A stretch of DNA of 64,000 nucleotides from Chryseobacterium takakiae (GCF_900129385.1 NZ_FQVO01000017.1:16954-80953), one strand, 5' to 3'. Numbered from the stretch's first letter, positions 7,390 through 17,441 are shown. Notes: generated by a model from the letters alone, not told the origin. A program made the numbers and translations.

Positions 7390-8478
7390 ATGAAATTAAA
7401 ACCTTTACTTATTATTTATACCTGTTTCTCCTTGATCGCCTGTAGCCAGAACGATTCTGAAATTGAAAATGCACCAACTGAAAATCCCACATCCACAGAA
7501 GCCATGTATTTCCCTCCTTCCGGAAGCGATATTTGGGAGACCAAATCTATTTCTTCATTAGGGTGGCATCAGGATAAAGTTCAGGATTTGCTGAATTACC
7601 TTCAGCAGAAAAATTCCAAAAGCTTTATGATTCTTCAAAACGGCAGAATTGTCATGGAACATTATTTTTCGGGACACACAGCTTCCACACCCTGGTATTG
7701 GGCTAGTGCCGGAAAAACGTTAACCTCAACCGTTACCGGAATTGCCGAGCAGGAAGGCTTCATCAATATCAACAATAAAGTTTCAGCATACATTGGAACC
7801 GGCTGGACGAGTGCTCCTTTAGCCAAAGAAAATCTCATTACCTGCAGAAACCTGTTGACCATGACTTCCGGGCTGGATGACAGTCTGGGAGATAATGTGA
7901 GTCCGGCCAATTTACAATATAAGGCTGATGCTGGAACACGATGGGCCTATCACAATGTGTATGTTAAACTTCAGGATGTTGTTGCAGCTGCTACAGGGCA
8001 AACATGGACACAATATTTTAATACAAAACTACGAGACAAAATCGGGATGACGGGAAGCTGGATTCAAAGCGGCGACAACAGCGTGTACTGGAGCACCACC
8101 AGAAGCATGGCACGTTTCGGATTAATGGCTTTAAATAATGGGAATTGGAATGGCAACCAAATCGTTAATCCTGCGTATTTTCAAAATGCGGTCAATTCTT
8201 CCCAAAATATCAATTTAGCGTACGGATATCTTTGGTGGCTCAACGGAAAATCGAGCTATCATCTTCCGCAGACCCAATTTCAGTTTAACGGCAAACTGAT
8301 TCCAAGTGCTCCGAATGATATGTTTTGTGCTTTGGGAAAAAACGACCAGAAAATTTATGTGGTTCCAAGCAAAAAACTGGTCATCATCAGAATGGGCGAT
8401 GCCGCGGATAATGTAAATCTTGCTTTGTCTGATTTTGATGATGTGTTATGGCAAAAAATCAATGTGTTGATTGATTAA
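7390..8478 (+). CDS. Serine hydrolase lipoprotein, class C beta-lactamase-like
   Basis: A 362-residue lipoprotein; the start at 7390 gives MKLKPLLIIYTCFSLIAC, a signal sequence with an LIAC lipobox (a longer frame from 7345 adds a non-signal prefix). The CubicO/beta-lactamase (serine hydrolase) domain shows SAGK (SxxK nucleophile) in WASAGKTLTS and YHN (YxN) in WAYHNVYVKL. The remaining fold resembles penicillin-binding esterases. These enzymes include esterases and D-amino-acid peptidases; true beta-lactamase activity is not indicated. Lipid-anchored in the inner or outer membrane. It follows an exported esterase closely and ends at a strong terminator. Confidence 0.85.
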   Translation: MKLKPLLIIYTCFSLIACSQNDSEIENAPTENPTSTEAMYFPPSGSDIWETKSISSLGWHQDKVQDLLNYLQQKNSKSFMILQNGRIVMEHYFSGHTASTPWYWASAGKTLTSTVTGIAEQEGFININNKVSAYIGTGWTSAPLAKENLITCRNLLTMTSGLDDSLGDNVSPANLQYKADAGTRWAYHNVYVKLQDVVAAATGQTWTQYFNTKLRDKIGMTGSWIQSGDNSVYWSTTRSMARFGLMALNNGNWNGNQIVNPAYFQNAVNSSQNINLAYGYLWWLNGKSSYHLPQTQFQFNGKLIPSAPNDMFCALGKNDQKIYVVPSKKLVIIRMGDAADNVNLALSDFDDVLWQKINVLID

Positions 8479-8536
8479 AAACCGAACGCTGAATATGCGA
8501 TAAATGTTTTACTGTTTACCCATATTTAGTTCATAA

Positions 8537-8573
8537 AAAAGCTTTGCCGAATACATTTTTGCAAAGCTTTTAT
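8537..8573 (+). terminator. Terminator after the serine hydrolase lipoprotein gene
   Basis: AAAAGCTTTGC (8537-8547) pairs with GCAAAGCTTTT (8561-8571) around a 13-base loop. The A-rich left and T-rich right flanks make it usable on either strand between the convergent genes. Confidence 0.8.
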
Positions 8574-8597
8574 CTAATTTTCTGAATTTAAAAACGT

Positions 8598-9416
8598 CTA
8601 CTTTTTCAGTTTTTCTATTCTTTTGATTTCATTCAATAGTAAAGGAAAAGCAGGTAGTGCCATCCCGCCATGATCAAATCCCTGAAGTTCATATAAAGTA
8701 GTGTCTTTATGGCCTTTCAGCTTCATCATACGTGCCATGTACGCATTTTCTTCGTATCTGCCTAACAGCTCTTTTTCCCGGTCACCGGTTATGAGGATCA
8801 AAGGAGGAGCATCTGCCCTGATGAAATGCAGGGGTGCGTATTCATCAATTCTTGCATCCAGTTCATCAATTCCTCTTTCTTTTCTTGTGGTAAAATGTGA
8901 GATCATTTGTCCGCTGAAAGGAACGATTGCAGCAAGTTTATTGGCATCGATTCCATATTTGTTAAGGTACATTTTATTTAACCCAACCATAATTGCCAGA
9001 TAACCTCCGGCTGAATGTCCGGAAATAAAAATCTTATTTTCATCACCTCCGTATTTTTTAATATTATTGAAAACCCACGCAGTGGCCGCTGCTGCATCTT
9101 CGATATATTTCGGGGCGTTTACCTTTGGTGAAAGCCTGTAATTAACACCAATCACGGCAATGCCTTTATTTTTTAATGCCTCAGGAATTTCTTTTTCTCC
9201 ACCTGTAATTCCTCCGCCATGAAACCAGATCACCGTGGGAAAGTTTTTAACTTTTGCAGGAATATATACATCCAGAACACATCTCTCGTTGATATAAGCA
9301 TCAGAGGCATTTGTTTTATTATCGTAATAATGAATATTGTTTTCGGTACGGTATTCCTGCGAAAAAAACGGTATTGAAAACAGGGTGAGCATTAAAAATA
9401 TCAGAATCCTTTTCAT
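8598..9416 (-). CDS. Exported alpha/beta hydrolase (BD-FAE-like esterase)
   Basis: A 272-residue protein with signal peptide MKRILIFLMLTLFSIPFFSQ. Motifs in order: IWFHGGGITGGEK (oxyanion HGG), FISGHSAGGYLAIM (GxSxG nucleophile), ILITGDREKELLGR (acid) and GFDHGGMA (His). This is the carbohydrate/feruloyl-esterase-like HGG group, similar in layout to the product of 6300-7322 but encoded on the other strand. It ends close to, and shares orientation with, the TonB receptor gene that lies upstream of it (gap 102 bases, with a terminator between), so coregulation is possible but cotranscription less so. Confidence 0.85.
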   Translation of the reverse strand: MKRILIFLMLTLFSIPFFSQEYRTENNIHYYDNKTNASDAYINERCVLDVYIPAKVKNFPTVIWFHGGGITGGEKEIPEALKNKGIAVIGVNYRLSPKVNAPKYIEDAAAATAWVFNNIKKYGGDENKIFISGHSAGGYLAIMVGLNKMYLNKYGIDANKLAAIVPFSGQMISHFTTRKERGIDELDARIDEYAPLHFIRADAPPLILITGDREKELLGRYEENAYMARMMKLKGHKDTTLYELQGFDHGGMALPAFPLLLNEIKRIEKLKK

Positions 9417-9463
9417 TGTAAACTTTTTATTGGTTTAAAGATACAAATTGAAGTTCAGTTATA

Positions 9464-9495
9464 TAAAAAATGAACCCGGAAATATCCGGATTCAT
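9464..9495 (-). terminator. Terminator after the TonB-dependent receptor gene
   Basis: On the minus strand ATGAATCCGGA pairs with TCCGGGTTCAT (one G-U pair, 4-base loop) and is followed by six Ts. It lies 24 bases beyond the receptor stop codon. Confidence 0.75.
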
Positions 9496-9518
9496 GGTTA
9501 ATTCAGCAAAAAATGTAT

Positions 9519-12239
9519 TTAAAAATTAAAATTAAGCCTTGTAAATACAAACCTTCCGTTTTGCCCAAACTGTGAGGTGGAACGTGAATATACAAATTGA
9601 TCATTATTACTGGATGCGGGAAGATTTCTGGTCGGATAAATATCAAGCAGATTATTCACCCCTGCCGTAAGTCCGATATTCTTGGTAAACTGGTACGCTA
9701 CGGAAACATCGGTAATGATTTTGTCGGTAATTTCCTGATGTTCATTAGGAGAAACAATTCCATCTCCGTTGGCATCGATAATATCCGGACTTGTCACTTT
9801 ACCGAAATAGGTATTTCTAAGATAGAAAATGGCATTTCCCCACGTAAGCTGATTAGACAAACTTGCTTTCACTCTCGGAACGGCTTCTTCCAGATAAACT
9901 CTTGAAGCTTCGGAAAAATAGATATTGTCTAGACCGGCCGACTGCAATGCACCTGATGAGTGGATGTTGCCTACTTTTTTTGTCCGGTTAAGGTTGATCG
10001 CGAAATTATTATCCAGTTTGAGACCGGAGAATTTTGCGTTGTGGCTTATTACCACATCCAGTCCTTTTGTTTCGGTATCTATGGCATTCGTAAAAAGCTG
10101 TACGGCATTTACACCCGCCGCATCAAACGCAGCCTGTGCCTGGGAAGGGACAGCCGCTCTTGTGAACTGTCCGGTAAGAACAATTCTGTCGTCAATTCTG
10201 GTAAAATATCCGTCTGCCGTAAAGCTCAGATTTGCAGCAGGTATTCTATACGTGAATCCTACACTTGCAGATTTTGAGGTTTCCTGTTTCAGACCAGGAA
10301 TTCCCAATAAATTGGCAACTTTGGAATCGTTACTGAAAGTTCCCACTTCCAGAAGCTGTCCATTCGTAAACAATGTAGAAGTTACATTATAATAAATCTG
10401 ATGAATAGAGGGCGCCCTGAATCCTGTAGAACCTGCAAACCTGAAATTCAGGTTTTGATCTACTTTGATCCTGGAAGCCAGCTTATAGTTGAATGTAGAT
10501 CCGAAATCCGAATAATTTTCATACCGTACCGCAGCATCAGCCAAAAGCCAATCGGTAAAGTTGAATTCAACATCTGCATATCCGGCAACCGCCTGACGGT
10601 TTTTATTGACTGCGTTTTCCGGCCTGAATCCACTGAATACCTGAGATCCTCCCGGAAGTGCCGCTCCAAAAAAATCGGTAGGGCGAGTCGTATTTCCGTT
10701 CCATAAATTACCGGAAACATCGTAAGTGGCGTAAGAGGCTTCTTCTCCCGCTGTTATTTTAAAGTTTTCATAACGGTGTTCCGCACCGAAAGCAATATTG
10801 ATTCCGCTCCATACATCATATTTTTTTGAAAAATCAAGATTGATGGTATTTTGGGAAAACCTCAGTCCTCCTGCATCAAACTCATTCGGAGAATTAAATC
10901 GTAAAGAAGTGTTTCCCGTATTTTTGATATCATAATTAAATGAATTTTGTCCAAACGTATTGCTAAAATCAACATTCCAGCCTTTCCAGTTTCCTTTGAT
11001 TCCTGCCGAAAGAGAAAGATCCTGAATATCCGTTCCAATCTGCGGCAGATATCCGTTCGGGTATAATCCTGTAAAGGTTCTGCTCTGGTTGGGTCTTCTG
11101 TAAAAACCTCCGGATGTACCGTGCCTGAAGCTGTAACCGCCAAAAGTATACAACTTCCAGTTGTCATTCAACGGAACTTCAATATTGGCGAAAAGCTGGT
11201 GGTTATTCAGTTTCGATTGTCCTACCTGCATATTGAAATCTTTTCTGGTCATTCCGCGATAAGCCAACTCCTGATCGGTTACATTGGCACCCAAAAGCCC
11301 CTGTAATGCAGAAATTGTAGTTGCCGACTGAATCTGATTCTGAAAAGCCTGGGAAAAATAGTTTACATCCTGCGCATACTGGTGAATCGTATTAATAATC
11401 TGCTGTGAGTTTGCCGAATTATTGATGTTGTTGAACAGTGAAGAAAGATTGACACCGTTATTTAAAGCACGCTGTTCAATCGCATTGTAGGCATTGAAAA
11501 TGGCTCCGCTTTCCGTTCCCGCTCTGAAAGTAGGATTTCTGAACTGTGACGTCCAGGTAATATTATAAAAACCTCCTCTTTTCCCGATTTTATTTCCGTA
11601 ATTAAGGTCAATCTGAATATTCTGCCCATCAAAATCTCCGGTATGATCGTTTGCAGCAGGCGTAAGATTTCCGCCGTAGCTTAACTGTCCTGTCAGCTTT
11701 CCGGTATCTCTTTTTAGCCCTAAGTTAATCACCCCGGCAATCGCATCGGAACCATATTGTGCGGAAGCACCATCCCTTAAGACTTCAATCCTGCTGATGG
11801 CAAAAGACGGAATGGCATTAAGGTCGGTTCCTACGGTTCCTCTTCCCGGTGATCCGTTAACATTTACGAGTGCTGAAGTATGTCTTCTTTTTCCGTTTAC
11901 CAGAACCAAAACCTGATCCGGACCAAGACCTCTCAACTGTGCAGGGTCCAAATGATCGGTTCCGTCTGCATTGGTCTGTATGGTTGATGTGAATGACGGC
12001 GCGATAGCATTAAGAATTTGTCCTATATTGGTCTGCGGTAAAATAACCGAAGATTCTTTAATATTAAACACATCCACCGGAACAGGACTGTCCGTTTTTG
12101 ATCTCGCTCCGCTTCTGGAACCCAGGATCACAACTTCTTCTACATTATTTGTTTTTAGCGTATCTTTTTCCTGTGCGTAGGTAAATGTTCCCAGGAAAAA
12201 TAATACTGAAGCTGAAAAAATAGCTTTTTTATTCTTCAT
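9519..12239 (-). CDS. TonB-dependent outer-membrane receptor
   Basis: A 906-residue outer-membrane transporter. The signal peptide MKNKKAIFSASVLFFLGTF ends at TYAQ; the TonB-box region is followed by a plug domain (about 50-175) with IGQILNAIAPSF, AQLRGLGPDQVLVLVNGKR and VEVLRDGASAQYGSDAIAG-like segments. The rest is a 22-strand beta barrel ending FTRLNFNF with the terminal Phe expected for Bam-dependent insertion. It has no N-terminal carboxypeptidase-like repeat and no adjacent SusD gene, so it belongs to the iron/vitamin-complex class and not the SusC class. Substrate is unknown. A -7 element sits 29 bases upstream. Confidence 0.93.
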   Translation of the reverse strand: MKNKKAIFSASVLFFLGTFTYAQEKDTLKTNNVEEVVILGSRSGARSKTDSPVPVDVFNIKESSVILPQTNIGQILNAIAPSFTSTIQTNADGTDHLDPAQLRGLGPDQVLVLVNGKRRHTSALVNVNGSPGRGTVGTDLNAIPSFAISRIEVLRDGASAQYGSDAIAGVINLGLKRDTGKLTGQLSYGGNLTPAANDHTGDFDGQNIQIDLNYGNKIGKRGGFYNITWTSQFRNPTFRAGTESGAIFNAYNAIEQRALNNGVNLSSLFNNINNSANSQQIINTIHQYAQDVNYFSQAFQNQIQSATTISALQGLLGANVTDQELAYRGMTRKDFNMQVGQSKLNNHQLFANIEVPLNDNWKLYTFGGYSFRHGTSGGFYRRPNQSRTFTGLYPNGYLPQIGTDIQDLSLSAGIKGNWKGWNVDFSNTFGQNSFNYDIKNTGNTSLRFNSPNEFDAGGLRFSQNTINLDFSKKYDVWSGINIAFGAEHRYENFKITAGEEASYATYDVSGNLWNGNTTRPTDFFGAALPGGSQVFSGFRPENAVNKNRQAVAGYADVEFNFTDWLLADAAVRYENYSDFGSTFNYKLASRIKVDQNLNFRFAGSTGFRAPSIHQIYYNVTSTLFTNGQLLEVGTFSNDSKVANLLGIPGLKQETSKSASVGFTYRIPAANLSFTADGYFTRIDDRIVLTGQFTRAAVPSQAQAAFDAAGVNAVQLFTNAIDTETKGLDVVISHNAKFSGLKLDNNFAINLNRTKKVGNIHSSGALQSAGLDNIYFSEASRVYLEEAVPRVKASLSNQLTWGNAIFYLRNTYFGKVTSPDIIDANGDGIVSPNEHQEITDKIITDVSVAYQFTKNIGLTAGVNNLLDIYPTRNLPASSNNDQFVYSRSTSQFGQNGRFVFTRLNFNF

Positions 12240-12267
12240 ACATTGCTCTTTTAATTATTTGAAGCAG

Positions 12268-12275
12268 CAAATGTA
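12268..12275 (-). promoter_or_regulatory. -7 element (TACATTTG) for the TonB receptor
   Basis: CAAATGTA on the plus strand is TACATTTG on the minus strand, about 28 bases before the start codon. Confidence 0.55.
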
Positions 12276-12346
12276 AAGCATATTTATTAGTCCACAAAAT
12301 TTATAGACTAATAAAATACAGAAATTTAAATCGCCGTTTTTTGTTT

Positions 12347-14680
12347 TTAAATCTTTGTTAATTTAGCATATTTCAGGATGAGATTCTTTTCACCTTCATG
12401 TTGAAAGATCACTTTTGCCTTGATATTCTGAGGATCGGTACCGTCGAGGAAAGTCACTTCACCGATTCCGAACCGGTCGTGTCTCACCTTGTCTCCCACT
12501 TCGATATCCTGTGAAGAAGCTCCGCTCGGGTTGATAATTTTTGCCGTGCTTACCGGTTTTAGCTTACGGGGTTCAGCAATTGGTTTTGAATTGTCACTTC
12601 TTTCAATGCTTTTCTTTTCAACTTTTTTAAAGCTTCTCATCTCGGACGGATGCTCGTCGAAAATATTAGATTTTACTCCTGAGTTATTGATAAAACGTTT
12701 TTCAATGGCCGGATTTACAAATTCCAGATAAATATCATCAATTTCACTCAGGAATCTTGAAGGTTCCGCATCAGTAATTTTCCCCCACTGGAAACGGGAA
12801 ATAGCATACGAGAAAAATGCCTGCTTTTCGGCTCTTGTTAAGGCAACATAGAACAGACGTCTTTCTTCTTCAAGATCTTCTCTTGTAGACGAACTCATAA
12901 AGCTTGGGAACAGGTTTTCTTCCAGACCCACCAGGTGAACCACCGGAAATTCCAGTCCTTTTGAAAGGTGAATGGTCATTAAAGAAACCATATCTTCTTC
13001 ATTATTTTTATCCTGGGTATCTGCAGAAAGGGCAATATTTTCAAGGAAATTCGGTAAACTCGGATCTCCGTCTTCCAGCTGCATCTGTTCTTCAATAAAT
13101 CCCTGCATAGAGTTCATCAATTCCTGAACGTTTTCTACGCGGGAAATTCCTTCCGGAGTCTGATCGTCTTTTAAAAACTTAATCAGCCCGCTTCTTTTGG
13201 CCACTTCCATCGCTACACTGTAAGCGGTTTCCGTTTTCAACAATACCTGAAATGCTTTGATCATGGACCAGAAATCACTGAGCTTATTCAAAACGCCATT
13301 GTTAAAGCCTAAATGTGGTGAATACATTGGAAGATTGTCTAATACTTTCGATACCGAAACATTCTGCGCATCGGCAAAGACAACCAACTTGTTCTGAGTG
13401 GTTTCACCGATTCCTCTTGCAGGATAGTTGATGATCCTCATCAATGCTTCCGAATCGTTTTCGTTTACCAATAAACGAAGATAAGCAATAAGGTCTTTTA
13501 CTTCTTTCCTTTGATAGAATGACAGACCTCCATATACTTTATAAGGAATATTTTTACGTCTTAATGCATCTTCAAATGCCCTTGTCTGGGAATTGGTACG
13601 GTATAATATGGCAAAATCGCTGTATTTTCTCTGTTCTCGGTTCCTGGTTTCCCAGATATTTCCGGCCACAAAATTCGCTTCATCGGCATCGGAAAGAGAA
13701 CGATAAATTTTAATTTTATCTCCTTCTTCATTTTCACTGAAAACATTCTTTTTGAACTGCTGAAGGTTTTTTGCAATGACTACATTGGCAGCATTTACAA
13801 TATTCTGTGTAGAACGGTAATTCTGCTCCAGGGAAACCGTTACGGCATCCGGATAATCTTTTTTAAAGTTTAAGATATTATAGATATTTGCGCCACGAAA
13901 TGAATAAATAGACTGCGCATCGTCTCCTACCACGCAGATATTTTCAAATTTTGAAGCCAGTGCTTTTACAATAAGATACTGCGAATGATTCGTGTCCTGA
14001 TACTCATCCACTAGAATATACCTGAATCGGTCCTGATATTTGGCAAGCACTTCCGGAAAACGTGTAAGCAGCTCATTGGTCTTCAGCAGCAAATCATCAA
14101 AATCCATAGATCCGTTCTTGAAGCACTGTTCAACATAGCGCTGATAAATCTGCCCGATGAATTTCATGTTGGCCTTCTCATCCGCTTCAATAAGCTCGGG
14201 ATTGGCATAATAAGCCTTTACGGTAATCAGATTATTTTTATAGGTAGAAATTCTTGCCTGAACTTTTTTGGGTTTATACAAATCGGCATCAATATTCATA
14301 TCTTTCAATACTTTTTTGATGACATTCAGGGCATCCTGCTGATCATAAATGGTAAAATTGGAAGGATATCCCAGATAGTGCGCTTCGTTTCTCAGGATTC
14401 TTGCAAAAACCGAGTGAAAAGTTCCCATCCAGAGACTTCTTGCATTGCTTTGCCCCACTACTTTGGCAATACGTTCCTTCATTTCTTTTGCTGCCTTGTT
14501 GGTAAAGGTTAAAGCTAAAATATTAAAAGGATCTACTCCATTTGTAATGAGGTGCGCAATACGCATCGTAAGTACACGGGTCTTCCCTGAACCCGCGCCC
14601 GCGAGAACCATTAGCGGTCCATTTAATGTGGTAACGGCTTCAAATTGTGATTCATTCAGTCCTTTCAGATAATCCTCCAT
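12347..14680 (-). CDS. UvrD/PcrA/Rep-type superfamily 1 DNA helicase
   Basis: An ATP-dependent 3'-5' DNA helicase (777 residues) for repair and replication restart. Motifs: Walker A GAGSGKTRVL near the N terminus, motif Ia FTNKAAKEM, Walker B LVDEYQDTN, motif III DDAQSIYSFRGA, motif IV QNYRSTQNI, motif V MTIHLSKGLEF and motif VI VALTRAE. The C terminus has a PcrA-like Tudor module (VGDKVRHDRFGIGEV). I start at the ATG whose A is at 14680 (MEDYLKGLNESQ); the upstream ATG at 14704 lies inside a TAATTTTG promoter element and would be untranscribed. Sequence alone does not separate uvrD from pcrA naming. Confidence 0.95.
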   Translation of the reverse strand: MEDYLKGLNESQFEAVTTLNGPLMVLAGAGSGKTRVLTMRIAHLITNGVDPFNILALTFTNKAAKEMKERIAKVVGQSNARSLWMGTFHSVFARILRNEAHYLGYPSNFTIYDQQDALNVIKKVLKDMNIDADLYKPKKVQARISTYKNNLITVKAYYANPELIEADEKANMKFIGQIYQRYVEQCFKNGSMDFDDLLLKTNELLTRFPEVLAKYQDRFRYILVDEYQDTNHSQYLIVKALASKFENICVVGDDAQSIYSFRGANIYNILNFKKDYPDAVTVSLEQNYRSTQNIVNAANVVIAKNLQQFKKNVFSENEEGDKIKIYRSLSDADEANFVAGNIWETRNREQRKYSDFAILYRTNSQTRAFEDALRRKNIPYKVYGGLSFYQRKEVKDLIAYLRLLVNENDSEALMRIINYPARGIGETTQNKLVVFADAQNVSVSKVLDNLPMYSPHLGFNNGVLNKLSDFWSMIKAFQVLLKTETAYSVAMEVAKRSGLIKFLKDDQTPEGISRVENVQELMNSMQGFIEEQMQLEDGDPSLPNFLENIALSADTQDKNNEEDMVSLMTIHLSKGLEFPVVHLVGLEENLFPSFMSSSTREDLEEERRLFYVALTRAEKQAFFSYAISRFQWGKITDAEPSRFLSEIDDIYLEFVNPAIEKRFINNSGVKSNIFDEHPSEMRSFKKVEKKSIERSDNSKPIAEPRKLKPVSTAKIINPSGASSQDIEVGDKVRHDRFGIGEVTFLDGTDPQNIKAKVIFQHEGEKNLILKYAKLTKI

Positions 14681-14703
14681 GCTTGCAAAAAATTTTGGGA
14701 ACA

Positions 14704-14711
14704 CAAAATTA
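14704..14711 (-). promoter_or_regulatory. -7 element (TAATTTTG) for the helicase gene
   Basis: CAAAATTA (plus) reads TAATTTTG (minus). It overlaps the first in-frame ATG and so decides for the start at 14680. Confidence 0.55.
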
Positions 14712-14829
14712 GTGTATTATATGGAGAATTCAAATTCGATGATAATGTAAATAGTGTTAAATTAATTCTTTAATCTTACTAAATAAATTTTCAGAGAAAA
14801 CTGATAGAAATCGCTCATGCTGATCTAAA

Positions 14830-15198
14830 TTATTTTATATAATGCCTGATTCTTTCCACCATATTTCCCAGATCGAAAGGTTTGGCGATAAATTCGTCTG
14901 CGCCGGCATCTAGTGCAGACTGCTCCAGCCCGCGGCTTGCCGACATGATGAGTACGGGAATGTCCTGAAAATGTTCATGAGCCTTGATGAGTCTGCAAAA
15001 ATCTCTGCCGTCTTCACCGGACAGCCACATATCCATTAAAATAACATCGGGTTTCTTATAAGGGTCCAGTGCATTAAACATTTCTGAACCTTTATAAAAT
15101 TTGGAAACTTCAAATCCCTCAAAATCAAGCATCATTTCAATAGAATCAACAATCGCGGGACTGTCATCCACTACCATAATTTTTGCAGCATTAGACAT
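14830..15198 (-). CDS. Single-domain response regulator (receiver only)
   Basis: A 122-residue CheY-like receiver with no output domain. Acidic pocket VVDDS at the N terminus, phospho-acceptor Asp in VILMDMWLSGEDG (about residue 57), conserved Ser/Thr region in VLIMSAS, and Lys in FIAKPFD. It follows the PAS histidine kinase by 11 bases on the same strand, so it is the probable phosphoryl acceptor. With no DNA-binding domain, it must act by protein contact or pass phosphate to another protein. Confidence 0.9.
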   Translation of the reverse strand: MSNAAKIMVVDDSPAIVDSIEMMLDFEGFEVSKFYKGSEMFNALDPYKKPDVILMDMWLSGEDGRDFCRLIKAHEHFQDIPVLIMSASRGLEQSALDAGADEFIAKPFDLGNMVERIRHYIK

Positions 15199-15209
15199 GG
15201 TAACTTAAA

Positions 15210-17066
15210 TTAATTTTTATACTTGGGGATTCTGAAGCAAAAATCAGACCCTTCTCCTTCTACAGAAGAAACAAAAATTTCTCCGCCCGTCCTTCTTATA
15301 ATTTCGGCCGAGATAAAAAGTCCCAGTCCGAGCCCTGAAAATGTATAGTCTTTTGATCCATTGATCCGGTAATACTGTTCAAAAACTTTCGATTGTTTAT
15401 CCTGAGGAATACCGATTCCAAAATCTTTAACATTAAATTGCGCCTGATCTCCGTGTAAGCTCGTGGATATATGTACTTCATCAGCATCCGGAGAATATTT
15501 GATGGCGTTGCTGATAAGGTTGGCAATCACCTGGGATATCCTGTGACGATCTGCAAAAACTTCTCCGATTGTGCCGGATCTGCTTACAAAAAGTTTATGT
15601 CTAGAAGTCATTTGCTGTTCTTCCACTACTTCATCCACCAGTTTATCAAAATCAAACAGAGACTCATTGAGCTGCATTTGTCCTTTCTGGATCTTGGTTA
15701 CATCAAGCAATTCGTTGATAAGTCCCGTTAAAAGATCAATCTGGTAATCCATTCTTCTGGCAACGTTTGCATTTTTAGGATCGCCCGCCTTTTCAAGATT
15801 GTTTTTGATGAATTGCGTATATAATTTCAGGCTGGTAAGCGGTGTTTTAAGCTCATGGCTTGCTATTCCCAGAAAATTATCTTTCTGGGTTTCGAGTTGC
15901 TTGAATTCGTCAATATCCGTAAAAGTCCCTGTCCATTGGTTAACTTCCCCGCTTTCGGAAAAATTGGGAATTGCTCTTCCTAGAAACCATCTGTAATTTC
16001 CTTTCTGCATAGGATCCCCAAGTTCATATTCCATCACGAAAGGGGTATTGGTTTTTACACATTCTTCCCAAGCCTCATCGACTTTTCTTATGGTTTCCGG
16101 CCTCATCATTCTTTTTACAAGGCTGGTCTGGTTTTCGTTTTCCGTTGAGCCGGTGTATCGGTACCAACTTTTATTCATATAGGTAATTTCACCTTTTGTA
16201 TCGCAAGTCCACACAAACTGAGGCATGGAATCTGCAAGGTCCCGGAATTTCTTTTCCCTTTCCTGAATTTCTTTTTTTGCCATTACCAGATCTGTAATGT
16301 CCACGGCCATGTTCAGGATGGCATACACTTCTCCATTAGGACTTTTCAGAGGTTTGTAAGAAAAGTCGTAATAAAATGTCTGAAGTTTTCCATTTACTAT
16401 AAGATCTGCGCTGGCTTCCTTCGAAGCATACGTTTCTCCGGTTTTAAAAATATTTTTCAGAATCCCTATAAATGGCTGTCCCTCAAGTTCAGGAAGCGCA
16501 TCCTCAAGTTTCATCCCTACTACAGAAGAACTTTTACCCCAGGTTTTAAGCATCTGATCGTTGGCAAATTCTATGTAAAGATCTTCTGTTCTGTAAATGG
16601 CTATCGGATAATCAGATTTTTTGATGAGATGCTCAAAACGGTATTCACTTTCCTTAAGCTTTCTTTCTGAAGAGATCTGATCAGTAACTTCGGTTGCAAC
16701 GATGCTTATTCCGATGATTTTTTTATCATCATTATAAACAGGAGCGAAAATAAAAGTAAAAAAATATTCGTCATATTTACCGTATTTTTCTAAAAATACA
16801 GGCCATTTGTTTCCTTTAAAAATTTCTCCTGTACGGTACACATTTTCTAAAATTTCCTTGAAACCCTGATCTATTATTTCAGGAAGTATCTCAAATAAAG
16901 ATTTGCCAATAACAGAAGTTTGTTTACCCCAGATTTCCAACATCTGCGGATTGGCACTGTTGATGCTGAAATTGTCACCGGTGAGCAGACACATGGCTAC
17001 GGGCGCCTGGCTAAAGAGGGTAATAAGCGACTCCTGTGAAACATTTTGCTCTAAAAAGCTTTTCAT
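15210..17066 (-). CDS. Multi-PAS sensor histidine kinase (soluble)
   Basis: A 618-residue kinase without membrane segments. Three PAS domains are visible: about 10-130 (SINSANPQMLEIWGKQTSVI), about 145-260 (IEFANDQMLKTWGKSSSVVG, a near copy of the first) and about 265-390 (ITYMNKSWYRYTGSTE). The HisKA box is ASHELKTPLTSL, followed by N-box QVIANLISNAIKYS, G1 DFGIGIP and G2 GLGLGLFIS of the ATPase. It probably senses a cytoplasmic cue (redox, light or small ligand; no cofactor motif is clear) and phosphorylates the receiver gene 11 bases downstream. The first two PAS domains look like a duplication. Confidence 0.93.
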   Translation of the reverse strand: MKSFLEQNVSQESLITLFSQAPVAMCLLTGDNFSINSANPQMLEIWGKQTSVIGKSLFEILPEIIDQGFKEILENVYRTGEIFKGNKWPVFLEKYGKYDEYFFTFIFAPVYNDDKKIIGISIVATEVTDQISSERKLKESEYRFEHLIKKSDYPIAIYRTEDLYIEFANDQMLKTWGKSSSVVGMKLEDALPELEGQPFIGILKNIFKTGETYASKEASADLIVNGKLQTFYYDFSYKPLKSPNGEVYAILNMAVDITDLVMAKKEIQEREKKFRDLADSMPQFVWTCDTKGEITYMNKSWYRYTGSTENENQTSLVKRMMRPETIRKVDEAWEECVKTNTPFVMEYELGDPMQKGNYRWFLGRAIPNFSESGEVNQWTGTFTDIDEFKQLETQKDNFLGIASHELKTPLTSLKLYTQFIKNNLEKAGDPKNANVARRMDYQIDLLTGLINELLDVTKIQKGQMQLNESLFDFDKLVDEVVEEQQMTSRHKLFVSRSGTIGEVFADRHRISQVIANLISNAIKYSPDADEVHISTSLHGDQAQFNVKDFGIGIPQDKQSKVFEQYYRINGSKDYTFSGLGLGLFISAEIIRRTGGEIFVSSVEGEGSDFCFRIPKYKN

Positions 17067-17441
17067 TATTTTAGGATTGTTTATTGTAAAAATACTTCAT
17101 ATTCCGAATACTATAAAATAAAATAATACCACGCAATGGCGGTATTTTGAATAAATATACGACTTTTTGGAATGCAGCTTTTAAATTTTATACAACTATT
17201 TTTATAGTAAATTATATCCATCAATTGCTACATTCAAAAATAAAAATACTTATAATATTTATTTTCAGATAGTAATACTTTTTTTTGAATATTAATTCTT
17301 TAATACCAATAAGGTTGAATTGCAGAATCAAGCTAATGAACCTTCCAATTTAAACAGATTCTAAAGTCTGAAAAATTATCCTGGCAAGATTGTAACATTT
17401 AAAGTAAATTTGGCACTAATTGACAAAACAATTTCTATTTT
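17067..17441. other. Intergenic region, 375 bases, AT-rich divergent spacer
   Basis: Separates the histidine kinase (-) from the M16 peptidase gene (+). Beyond the TAAATTTG element at 17405 I see AT-rich sequence with T runs and no gene, RNA or clear repeat. Confidence 0.6.
17405..17412 (+). promoter_or_regulatory. -7 element (TAAATTTG) for the M16 peptidase pair
   Basis: TAAATTTG lies 29 bases before the ATG at 17442 and matches the Bacteroidota -7 consensus. Confidence 0.6.
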
